A DNA stretch of 64,000 bases from positions 1-64,000 of the forward strand of contig JADNRZ010000006.1 in assembly GCA_015501605.1 (NCBI GenBank), read 5' to 3'. The notes below the pieces were generated by a model. The model saw only the letters and a list, made by a program, of their open reading frames with translations. It was not told where the DNA came from and searched no databases. Positions 33,168 to 44,280 of this stretch are shown in pieces; the first letter of the stretch is position 1; the number at the start of each line of letters is the position of its first letter. The translations under genes and the position numbers were made by a program. The stretch is from Panaeolus papilionaceus (taxonomy: Eukaryota > Basidiomycota > Agaricomycetes > Agaricales).

Positions 33168-33960
33168 CTTGTGATCTGGCTAATGATCATGAAGGCCAGC
33201 TATGCCATAGGCAGGCAGGAGATCACAATATATGTGGACAACCAAAGTGTTATACAGGCAATCTCCTCCAACACCCCAGGTCCAGCAGAGTACCTCAAAA
33301 AGGAATTCCACAGGATTTGTGACACATACATCAGGCTGATGGGGAATGCCAACCTAACCAAACCACTCTTCAGAATCAAATGGATATCAGCTCATAGCAA
33401 AGTAGAAAGGAACAAGAAAATAGATGAGGATGCCAAGGAAGCAGTGGAAGGCAGGACATCAAGAGATTTTGACCTACCTCATATCCTAAGGAGACAACTC
33501 CCAGTCAGCAAGTCAGCCCTAAAGTAGCAGCTTAAAACTGAAACGACAGCTAGGAGCAATGAACTATGGGTAACATCTGCGAGATATGACAGATATGTCA
33601 ATCTCAAGAATGATTTTCAATTCAAAAAATTCCACAGACTTGCTAACAAACTCGACAGATACAAGTTCACCCTGCTTGTCAAGCTGAGAACAAAACACCT
33701 GCCTCTGAATGACTACCTGCACAAGAAAAAGCTCATTTGTAGCCCCAACTGTGAGAAATGCAGAACAAGAACAAGGGAAACCCTCAACCACTATCTCAAA
33801 GACTGCAGAGCACATGAACACCAAAGACTCAAGCTTCACAGGCAAGTCCAGGAAGCCAAAGACGACCTAGAGAAGATGCTAAGGAATGAGGACCACACCA
33901 TGGTGCTACTTGACTACATCGAGACCACTAATAGGTTCCCAAGTGTTGAATTGAAGTGAT
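33168..33960 (+). pseudogene. LINE C 3' fragment: RNase H end and C-terminal zinc motif
   Basis: Coding sequence of a non-LTR element starts at the LTR edge. The RNase H part shows ITIYVDNQSVIQA (Asp) and FRIKWISAHSKVERNKKIDEDA, the terminal HxxxxxNxxxDxxA-type motif. A stop interrupts at 33525. The C-terminal region has CSPNCEKCRTRTRETLNHYLKDC. It is similar in plan to LINE B but clearly diverged. The 5' part is missing, presumably displaced by Gypsy B or lost. Confidence 0.75.
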
Positions 33961-35612
33961 AAAACACTTCAAATGGACTCTTATATATATTAGATTAACC
34001 CATGGAACAATTAGAATAGTGAAATGGGCACTTAGAATTAGACTTGACTTATATTTCTGCAGTATTTCGCATTTCTCTCATTGTAGGATAAAGATATTTT
34101 AGTTTTCTCTTCGGATTCTTACTTGCATTAAAAATAGCTACAGAACGGTATATAACACTCCATAGTGGCTGAATGTTTGTGTCATGAATATTTGGATGCT
34201 GATATAGTGGACACCTGTTGTCACGCCTCATGGTATCCAGACACAACATGACCAAACAGATGCCTTTTCCTACTATGTCCCGGAAGGAGACAACAAGAGT
34301 ATTGGCTTATACAAAGCATTATTGCTATTTCACATCTATTATCAATTGTGAATAACACATTAGTTTCTTGGCTTGATAGTGATATTATCTGATCAGTGTT
34401 TCACTGGTAGTGATCTCATTGTGCAAGTTTAACACCAAGACGAGCTAGAATCATGAGAAGCGAAGAGCCATGAGGCACCAAATGTAGAACACACTCATAC
34501 TCCAGCATCCCCAGTGCGTTGTACTTAACACACCCCACAGGAATACAACAAGACATCTTCAAGACAGGATGCAGCTGCCCATCTGACACCCAGGCCCACA
34601 AGGAAGGAGCTGCAGAAAGTGATGCACTAAAGAGCATTGCTGGCCAGGAAAACAGTGTTTCCTTGCTGGGCTTCAAGGGGAGCGATCACCAAGGGTGAGC
34701 CCTAAGAAGTGCAGACTGGAGGGAATTAGAATCTATTATAAAATGTAATAATCACAGCACATGTTAGATACAATGTCCTACATAAAGTACCTTTACAGGA
34801 CAATAAACCAGGATTCAAAAAAAAAAAAAAAGGAATTGGAAATCGGCCAAGGGAAAGGCTGAGGAGTTGTTGGCAGTGGCTATGAAGGTGTGGGAGAAGG
34901 AGGAAGAGGAGAGGAAGTGTGCTAATCTGGATAGAAAGGAGAAATTCAGCCAGAACAAGCAGGAATAGCTTCAGGCAAAGGCTGAAGCCAAAACTCAAGG
35001 TCAACATGTAAAAGACTGGATTGTTACTCACTCTGAGCCCAAAGTGAAAGATTCCCAGTACTCTGCATTACCAAAGGTGCTCAAGCCACAATTGTCCTAG
35101 TTTTTGGAGGAGGTGGAGGATGTAGAAGAGGACAAGGGTGGTAGTAATGAAGAAAGTGGTTGGGAAGACAACAATTGATGGGGCGTGATAACACACTGTC
35201 ACACCCTGTCATAGCCACTGTCACACTGTCTAAAGGAGTGGTTGATGCTGTTTTCAAGTCACCATAAAGATTATACCATTGTACATCCTAGAATTCACAT
35301 ATGCTCATATTTCTTTCACTTTTATGTACACTTGATACTCTAGTTTCCAAATATATAATTTATTTTGTGCAAAACAAAAGAGAAGTGACTGAAAAACAAA
35401 ATATACCAAAAAGTGGAAAGAGGAGCAGTGTATTACTGTATAATATCTACTATCCAGGCAGATACAATTTATTTTGTAGTAAGCAAGGCATATTCTTCAT
35501 GTCCTGGTGTCTTTAACTGAAAATACTTTTGCTTAGAATTTTGTTTTTTCCAAAATTTCCAGCTAGGAAAAATTAGTTTGTCATAAACAAACCCAGATAT
35601 CAACAAATAGGC
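33961..35612. other. Transition zone between transposon nest and gene block
   Basis: There is no intact gene. A poly(A) run lies at 34818-34831. It is followed to about 35180 by a broken coding remnant on the plus strand (Lys/Glu-rich, with VWEKEEEERK, and internal TAG/TGA stops), probably part of an old mobile element. Positions 34416-34700 hold a GC-richer stretch with a short minus-strand frame that I do not recognise. The rest is AT-rich with nothing identifiable. Position 35613 is the stop end of the first host gene. Confidence 0.5.
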
Positions 35613-37910
35613 TTACCCAAATGCAATCAAAGTGACTAACCCAACAAGCCCAATTAAGCCACCTATGAGCTTGAATTTATTTATGCTGAAAAATTGGGTT
35701 GTTGTTAGAGGATTTGGATCAACAAATTGAAATTTCCTATTAGGAAGCTCTGAAATGCTGGGAGGATTTTTTGGATCAAAACAGTACTGAGCAAAGCATT
35801 TTGAACAAATATCTGATCGTGATATTGGAGGAGATGCTTGCAATCTGCTTCGATCAAAAACAGCACATTTCAAGCACTTTCCCCAGTTTGGATCTGCATT
35901 GTTTGTATTTGGCACAAATCCTGATGTCAGTGTGTTGAATACCTGGTCAAAGAAAATGCCAGTATGCAGTTGGGTATATGACAATTGAAATGTTGGAGTG
36001 CTTTAAATTATTTTAACAAATTGTTTAGATATAGAAAATTTTACTTACTTTGTTACAGGATTACTTCCATCAATAGGTGGAGCATTAGGAAGGTAGATAA
36101 TCATTGGAAAAGTGGGTGGTGATGTAGGATCACAGCCAAAAAAGGTAGGCCGTAAATTCACACCTGTTGAAATAAATTCATTGGGTGTGGTAGGAAATGG
36201 AGGAAATGGTTTGTGTGAAGACTGAAGGAATGTTGTCTGCCGAAGTGCACTGAATATGAGGCCAGTACCACTGCACAAAATTGAGATTAGAATTTCAACA
36301 TAAATAAATTTCCGGACATACTTTGGCCAATTCAAAGGTGTATCTGCACTTCCTTCCAAAGTAATCACAACATCAAGGTCTCTTGACTTGACAAAGAGAG
36401 GGTTATAGGGGATATTTTCCTGATTCGAGGACCCATCAATGAGTTCAAGCCATGTTGCATTTGAATCTTGGAAGGTTTGAGTCTGGAGTCCATTGAATGG
36501 GTTTGGCCAATTGGCAACATCATCAGCGCGTGTCCGGACTTCAGAAAGCTGACGAGATAGAACATAGGTTAACCCAGTGCTGTCGCTTTCAGAGAACTGC
36601 GCCAATGTGTTGTGTGCGAAATCAAACAGTTGCTAATTAATGTTATCAGAAGTGAGACATGCAGAAGAATGGTCAAAGACGCACATTAAAGAGACTGGCG
36701 CTCGTGCCCATCACAAAACCCGCTTGATCAAGTCCCAACACACATGCAGAGCCGTTGCTTGATCTTCCATCAGTCAGGTGTGTCCCGGCATAGGATATAT
36801 TCATGCCTGCAGACAGTGACGGATCATAAGAGGCGAACTCGAGGGGGGTAATCTGACAAGATAGTAAGGTCGTGTAGCAATGGATAGAAACGACGCACCT
36901 CATATACAGTCGAGTTGAGAGGCAGAATTGTTGTAAGCTCGGAACCCGAAGGCCTGGAATTGGCGACAACAATGGGAAATGGGACTTGATTGCTCTGATA
37001 GGCAGGGATGACAGGGATGTGAGACCATAGCTGACCAGCGCCATGAGCAGAGTTATTCGTGAAAAAGTTTTGTCGAGAGGTTTGGTTGAGAAAGTGATAG
37101 GATATCATGCGCGACCATGGATCAGTAAGGCTCGTGTCACTGCAACATATGAATGAACACGGGCACGATGTACGAATGAAGAATAACGACTCACACTCCA
37201 GCCCTTGCTTTTGAGATAATGCTCTGTAAGATACTGCCGTAGAAGGCCTGATTTCCCGCTGACAGCACGTCGTCACCATCCGGAGTAACAAAGGGAATGT
37301 CGAGTAACCATCCATCTCGTTCCTTTCCATCGCCAAAGACGAGATCTTGAATCAGAGGGAAATCGTTGAAGAAGATGGATCCGATGGTCCAAGAACCACC
37401 TAAGAGAGTATGCAGGTGTTGAGACTTGTGATGGCGCACATATCTACACATCTTACCTGAGAGGCCAGTGATATAGGAAGTAACCTGTAGTAGACCACCA
37501 GTGCCTGCGGCTTTTGCTGTCGCATTTCTTCCATCGAGAGCGGAAAGAGCAGCAGCCGCGAATTGGGCAGCACGCAAGCCACCGCCAGGCAAGGCGATGC
37601 CAACTTTTGGGAAAGTGACAGCCGAATTACTGAGATTGTATCCAATGGCAGACCCATCTCCTAGCCAGTCCTTCCAGGCAGCAGGGAGAACATTCTGCGA
37701 TCTTTCTTGTATGTATTGGGATTCCAAAGGGTGTAGTGATTGGTTTTGAGGAGAGAATGTACGAATTAGGGGAGCGGTCGACAGGTCAGGGCAAGGGACG
37801 TTGGTCGATGGGGCGTAGTCATCAATAGAGTCACGAGGCCGAACAACAGCTTGAGTGATAGCGCCCGAGACCAGAATTAAAGAAACAAGAGTCGTTGGGA
37901 GAACAAACAT
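35613..37910 (-). CDS. Lysophospholipase / phospholipase B, secreted
   Basis: This enzyme removes fatty acyl chains from (lyso)phospholipids outside the cell or at the wall. Seven exons were read (37910-37457, 37399-37195, 37139-36899, 36852-36685, 36632-36322, 36270-36049, 36000-35613), giving 662 residues, the usual length for fungal PLB. The ATG at 37910 is chosen because it starts a clear signal peptide (MFVLPTTLVSLILVSGAITQA). The nucleophile motif GLSGGSW is split by intron 1. Other family landmarks are PGGGLRAAQ (oxyanion region), TPLEFASYD, GFVMGTSASLFN and SRDLDVVITLEGSADT, the last being where the catalytic Asp region is expected. The C-terminus is hydrophobic (KLIGGLIGLVGLVTLIAFG), compatible with a GPI signal or membrane anchor. 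Many NxS/T sites fit glycosylation. Intron sizes of 46-57 bp are typical. Confidence 0.88.
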
Positions 37911-38071
37911 GGAGAACGAAAGCAACACGACTTGCCTCGAGTCTTGCTATAAGCTGTGTGTTGCCTGTTGTCTGACTGCACCGTGTGAAATCATTCGTTT
38001 AATAATGGAAACCTATGTAAAAGATACAACATTTCGAATCATTACAACTTTCGAGTCTTTTATCTAATCTC

Positions 38072-39529
38072 CTAATCATCTTCAAATGCATTTTCGAAAA
38101 GAAAATTAGCAGCAAGATCTTCATTCTTGTCACAAGCAAAAAACGCTTGCGCAGCTTGGCTCCGCGAAAATCCCAGCTCCTCCAGCTACAATAATAAGTC
38201 AATAAGTCAATAGGTGAACAACAAGCAAAGAGGATAAAAAAACAAAAACGTACGCGTTGAATAGCAGCACGCTCTTCTTCGGTAACGTTAAGAACGTGTG
38301 CACCAGGTGGTATGCGTCCTTCGAGATCATCCCCCATCTCTGGAGCAAGGATTTGCAATAGGGCCTCGGGATTCTGGGCGATTTGTGACGCAAGGGCAGG
38401 GTTTTGAGTAGCGAGTTGCTGTACGAGGCCTTGAATCAGTTCTGGGTTTTGGGCTATTTGATTTCGGAGCTGCTGAATCTGAGGATCATTGCGAAGGGCC
38501 TCAAGATTGATATTGCCAGGCGCTCCAGAACCAGCGCCCACGTTGCTTGGATTGGAAGGGCCTCTGTGCTGCTGTTGCTGCTGCTGCTGGGCGAGCTGAA
38601 ATACAGAATATATAATCAACAACGATCAGTACTCTATTTAACGTAGAACTAATAAATTGATTACCTGGAAGAGGTTTTGGGGTTGCGAAGGTGCGGCGGC
38701 GGCAGTAGGTGCAGGGTTTGCAGCAGGCGTGGTGGCTGGGGGAGCGGCTGGGGCTGGGGCTGTCTCTGCTAGAAGATGAGCGGGGATTCCCTGAGGACGA
38801 AGTTAGACAGAAACTGATGGAAATATTTGGGATGGTGCATACGTTCATGAGATATTCCACTGCTCGATCGGGGTTGTTGAAGCTGGCTCTCATTGCTCCA
38901 ACGACCTGATCTCTGGGGAAACCCATATCGACCATGTTATCGATCGTATTTTGAAGGTTTGCACCGGTAAGAAAAGCAGAATTTGAAGAAACAACGGGTT
39001 GTTCTTGAGCAGCAGGCTGTGGATCAGCAGCTGGAGTGGCTGAAGTGGGAGCGACTGGTTGAGCTGGAGGGGCGGGAGCTGGGGCGGCTGGAGCAACTTC
39101 TGGAGCAGCAGACGTTGAGGCGGCAGACGGAAAATTGGGTTTGGGCTGGGTAGTATATCAGCGATAAGGAAATGTATAAAAAATCAAAGGCTTAAATGAA
39201 CCTTTGAAACCATCAGGACTAGGAAGTCCTTTTCCTTGATTCCACAAGCTTCGACAGTCTTATCATCTGTTAAAATTTTACCTGTAAAATGAATGAATAC
39301 GAAAAAGTAACAGAACAAGGGCTGATTTGAATACCAGAATAGATAATTTTCTGAACAGCGGCGGAATGACCTTGAGTCTCTTGGATCTTTGCCTTCAAAG
39401 CACCGATAGTATCAGAAGATTCTACATCGACCTTTTATAAAATAATATAAAGATTAAATGTATAAGAATACAAAGCGGAATAAATACCTGAAAAACCTTT
39501 TGCTGAGTCGTCTTTACAGTAATCTTCAT
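38072..39529 (-). CDS. RAD23: RAD23, ubiquitin shuttle / nucleotide-excision repair factor
   Basis: RAD23 carries ubiquitinated proteins to the proteasome and stabilises the XPC/Rad4 damage sensor. Seven exons (39529-39488, 39431-39335, 39281-39202, 39145-38843, 38790-38665, 38595-38254, 38185-38072) give 367 residues. Domain order fits the family: N-terminal ubiquitin-like domain ([14 protein letters not shown].. to about 75), Pro/Ala linker, UBA1 ([20 protein letters not shown]), a poly-Gln stretch, XPC-binding STI1-like region ([20 protein letters not shown]) and UBA2 ([20 protein letters not shown]) ending ..AFEDD. It is transcribed away from the LRR gene, with 99 bp between the two start codons. 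Confidence 0.95.
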
Positions 39530-39628
39530 GATAGAATGAAAGAAAGGATGTGATTACGCGGTCAGTGTTATAGTTGAAAGTATATATAGTGATTACATAA
39601 TTGTAATTAAAGGTTGACTTCCTCCTCG
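39530..39628. promoter_or_regulatory. Bidirectional promoter RAD23 / LRR gene
   Basis: Only 99 bp separate the divergent start codons. The spacer contains TATATATAG (39584-39592), which could serve either side. Such a short shared promoter suggests coupled expression, by inference. Confidence 0.5.
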
Positions 39629-41458
39629 ATGCAACACGAAAGTGGTGATACTTATATTCGTCGTCTGGCGGCTTTTATTCATCTCAATGAACGAGCATTA
39701 GCTGAATCTATTTATTCAAGGCCTAGGAGGAATACTGTACCTTCAAATTCAACTTCAACTTCAAACTTTTTTAACCCTTTATCCTGGTTAACATCATCAT
39801 CGGACGACAAGTCAAGTTCAAGTTCAAGTTCAAGTTCACGACCAGTCATTCTTTCCATCGATATTCATCATCTATTCTATACTCTCATGCGTCTAGAAAG
39901 TCTCGGTATCAACGTTGGAAATTTGGACACTCATTTTGAATATCCATCTCATTCTATGAACTACCTCAACTCCGTTATGCCCACTCCTCAAAACACAGAA
40001 ACACAGTCAATTCTATCATGGAGATCATCTTTCTCTGCCGTGTCTAATTTACGTCTCGATAATCGTTGGTGGCTTCGTCCAAATGCACTTCCAGATATCG
40101 ACATTGAACTCAAGTACATATACAGTTGCTTCACCAAACTACCTGCTATTTCCATATGTCCACCCGTATCCAAACTCATTACAGAACTCGTAAATGACCC
40201 CCCTCTCAACAATGCAGTTCCTCTCGACGCTTTCAAAAGTTTAACAAGTTTTGAATGTGAAGGCATTGACCCTCGTTCCTTACTCGGTTGGGGGAGACTA
40301 TCCCAATCCCTACAAAGTCTCAAGATCCGACGAAGTGGCCTTCACGACATCACCGAGCTATTCACATCCATTCCTATCAGAGATTCATCTCCTCAACAAC
40401 CAGTCGAACACAACCCTCACCAATCTGATCAACCCCTATCACAAATACCTAGCCACCACATCATACCGCAACCTGCCCCACCAACTTGGTCATTCTTGAA
40501 ATACCTTTCATTAGCCGACAACGGTCTCGCTACTTTACCACCTGAACTTTTCTCTGTTTTGACATCCGTCACTCATCTTGACCTTTCCTCAAACTTATTT
40601 GTCTCCATTCCTTCCGGCCTATCGGCGCTTTACAACCTCTTCTCCCTAAACCTGTCCGACAATCTCGTAGATTCAGTCGTCGGAATTTATCAGAATCTTG
40701 GGCAGGTTTCTTCATTGAACCTTGCACATAATCGGATCGAGTCGTTATGTGGAATTGAGCGACTCCTAGCTCTGGAAACCCTCGACATACGTCACAATAT
40801 TATAGAAGAATCTGCAGAAGTGGGACGATTGGCCACACTCCCATTTATCACCAACGTTTGGATCGCTGGAAACCCTTTCCACGACTTCGAAGAGGAACCT
40901 CGTGTTAACTGCTTCCTTTACTTCTTTCAAGAAAGCAAGGACGTCAAACTTGATGGATTGTCACCTACAGTGCTGGAGCGCAGAAGGTTACCATCCCCAC
41001 AATCTATAACTGCCCCGACGATCACATCATCGTCCGGCGTCATTTCTCCACCTGTTATATCAGTAGAACATGCGCGAATCCAACTACCCACTAATGAAGG
41101 AGAAGAGGAAGCAACAACCACAGTTTCAGTACCCCCAACATCGCCACGAGGTTCGGTTGTCGCCCGTAAAGCCACACGTAAAACGACGCGACTCGTTGAA
41201 CTCTCGGAACCCAACAGTCTTGGTCACCGGCGGGAGAGGAGTGCACCGGCAGCAGACGTACAAGCAAAGACAGACAACAAGACGGGAAGGAAAGCTCATT
41301 CAAGGGTTCCTACCTCTATTGACGAGCCCATTATAGCGTCGTTAATGACAACATCAGAGACAGAGGACGCAGAGGCTTATAGGCGAAAAATTGAATCTCT
41401 GAAAGCTGAAATGGGAGACGGATGGTTGAAAGTGTTTAACCAGACAGGGGCTAAATAG
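39629..41458 (+). CDS. Leucine-rich-repeat protein
   Basis: A single exon of 609 residues starts at ATG 39629; an in-frame TTG 15 bases upstream is not a eukaryotic start. The N-terminus has a Ser-rich stretch (about residues 40-75). LRRs occupy about residues 290-430: LKYLSLADNGLATLP, VTHLDLSSNLFVSIP, LFSLNLSDNLVDSV, VSSLNLAHNRIESL and LETLDIRHNIIEES, then a cap-like NVWIAGNPF. The last 180 residues are Ser/Thr/Arg-rich and end in EMGDGWLKVFNQTGAK. The repeat arrangement resembles SDS22/STK11IP-type cytoplasmic LRR scaffolds, but I cannot assign an orthologue. It has no signal peptide, so it is likely an intracellular adaptor. Confidence 0.8.
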   Translation: MQHESGDTYIRRLAAFIHLNERALAESIYSRPRRNTVPSNSTSTSNFFNPLSWLTSSSDDKSSSSSSSSSRPVILSIDIHHLFYTLMRLESLGINVGNLDTHFEYPSHSMNYLNSVMPTPQNTETQSILSWRSSFSAVSNLRLDNRWWLRPNALPDIDIELKYIYSCFTKLPAISICPPVSKLITELVNDPPLNNAVPLDAFKSLTSFECEGIDPRSLLGWGRLSQSLQSLKIRRSGLHDITELFTSIPIRDSSPQQPVEHNPHQSDQPLSQIPSHHIIPQPAPPTWSFLKYLSLADNGLATLPPELFSVLTSVTHLDLSSNLFVSIPSGLSALYNLFSLNLSDNLVDSVVGIYQNLGQVSSLNLAHNRIESLCGIERLLALETLDIRHNIIEESAEVGRLATLPFITNVWIAGNPFHDFEEEPRVNCFLYFFQESKDVKLDGLSPTVLERRRLPSPQSITAPTITSSSGVISPPVISVEHARIQLPTNEGEEEATTTVSVPPTSPRGSVVARKATRKTTRLVELSEPNSLGHRRERSAPAADVQAKTDNKTGRKAHSRVPTSIDEPIIASLMTTSETEDAEAYRRKIESLKAEMGDGWLKVFNQTGAK

Positions 41459-41580
41459 TCGTAGCATAGCACGTGTAAATGAGTTGTGAGTCATGTGATG
41501 AGAGTGGTTTGTTGGTGAATTGCGGTTAATATACAAGTCTTTCTCCTTCTTTCCTTTCTTTTCTACTTTATATTTCGATC

Positions 41581-42442
<862 letters not shown>

Positions 42443-42912
42443 TCGCGCACAGGATCCATACTTTTTGCGTTGAGCCATCTTTGGTTTCATTCTTTTCAAC
42501 ATTATACTCTTTTTTTCTTCGAGATATTATACCCAATGAGCACAGTTTCTTGCTTCACTCTTTTTTACCCATTTTATTCACGACTCCGCGACGTGTAATG
42601 GACATCGAGTTTGATCTCATCCACACCCATCCTGAGTCATTTGTGACTCGCTTTCTTTTAATACATCTCACCACCTTCAGTCACTCTGGGAAATTGGGTT
42701 ATGGGTCAAATGCTATTATTCTACATCACCATATTTTATATTGTTCATGCCTTGAAGGCAAAAGAGAGTTCGTTAGATTTTTTCTTGGTGTGGAAATAGA
42801 CTTACATAAGCACTGTCGATACTATTCATGTCGTGCTAATGACATGATTTGCCTAAATATCATCGCAACAACTATACACCATGTCCGTCTTGTATTTTGA
42901 TTTTCTTCTCTC
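42443..42912. other. Intergenic region ARF1 - cysteine synthase
   Basis: About 470 bp between same-strand genes hold the ARF1 3' untranslated region and the next promoter. It is AT-rich with T-runs. An open frame at 42406-42900 overlaps the ARF1 end and has no recognisable protein features, so it is not annotated. Confidence 0.5.
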
Positions 42913-44233
42913 ATGTCGTCCTTGCGAACACTCAGGCAATTCTCCACTGTTTGCCATGTGAACGGCTTCAATGGTGCTGTCGGAAACACACCTCTGGTTC
43001 GTTTCCTGTTACATCGCTTCAAAAGCAGTTTGTTCAACTATCCCCAGATTTACCTTAAAACACTTTCGGATCGAGTGGGTTCCCGAATCTTTGGAAAAGC
43101 CGAGTTTCAGAACCCAGGAGGTAGTGTCAAGGATAGAGCAGCTCTAGGTCTAGTTGAGGACGCTGAGGAACAGGGACTGTCAGTTGTCCAACCCCCTCCC
43201 ACCTTGCTGTTTCTGACAAGGATTCATTCAGCATTAAACCTGGTGGAACTGTTGTTGAAGGCACCGCTGGAAACACTGGTATTGGTCTTGCACACGTTTG
43301 CCGCGCCAAAGGATACAAATGTGTCATTTACATGCCCAACACCCAGGTCCGAATCTCTCAACTTCTTTCCCTTATTTCCCCACACTGACGCCTTGGACAG
43401 AGCCAGGAAAAGATAGATCTCCTTCGCATGTTAGGTGCAGATGTTCGCCCTGTGCCCGCTGTGGCGTTTGAAAATCCCAAAAACTACAACCACCAAGCAC
43501 GCGAATATGCTGAGAGCCTTGCCAATGCCATCTGGACCAACCAATTCGATAATACTGCCAATGCAAAGGCGCACTACCGGACTACTGGCCCTGAAATTTG
43601 GGAACAAACTCGGGGCGACGTGGACGGCTTCATTTGTGCGACTGGCACTGGGGGCACTCTTGCTGGCACCGGAAAGTTTCTACAGGAGAAGAGTAAAGGA
43701 AAGACTCAAATTTGGTTAGCTGACCCGCCTGGCAGTGTTTTGACCAGCTATGTTAACAGCGGAGGAAAGCTGATAGAGCGAAGCGGTAGTTCTATCACTG
43801 AAGGTGCATACTTTGTCTCTACCCCAACTCCTCCGAGCTCATTCAAATTAGGTATCGGTCAGGGACGGATTACTGATAATTTGGCAACATTCGTAAACAA
43901 TATTGCTGGCGCTTTTACCGTGCCGGATACGGATTCAATCACAATGCTATACGAATTGTTGGAATCAGAGGGTATTTACCTCGGGGCGAGTTCTGCTTTG
44001 AACGTCGTCGCCGCAGTGGACCTTGCGAAACGACTAGGAAAAGGTATGAACAAGGCCACAGTGGAGATAGGACACCGTACTGAGGTTTATCCATAGGTTC
44101 CACTGTCGTCACTATCCTCTGCGATGGCGCTTACCGATATCAAAGTCGGCTATTCTCTAAAAAGTGGTTGGAATCCAAAGGTCTTTATGAGTCTATCCCA
44201 CTTCATCTCAAGAAGTACGTTGTTCTCGAGTAG
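42913..44233 (+). CDS. Cysteine synthase (O-acetylserine sulfhydrylase family, PLP-dependent)
   Basis: This enzyme makes cysteine from an activated serine and sulfide, or acts in a closely related beta-replacement. Six exons (42913-42996, 43048-43178, 43232-43346, 43401-43803, 43852-44043, 44097-44233) give 353 residues. The PLP lysine lies in [10 protein letters not shown] (Lys56). The substrate loop is [11 protein letters not shown], the phosphate-binding glycine loop [11 protein letters not shown], and [15 protein letters not shown] sits near the C-terminus. The N-terminus ([17 protein letters not shown]) could be a mitochondrial presequence, as in fungal cysteine synthase 2-type proteins. 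There is no C-terminal regulatory CBS domain, so it is not cystathionine beta-synthase. It ends 47 bp from the stop of the convergent P450. Confidence 0.92.
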
Positions 44234-44280
44234 ATCACATGCTTATTATTATAGGGAGAGTAGACAGAGTGATCACGAAT

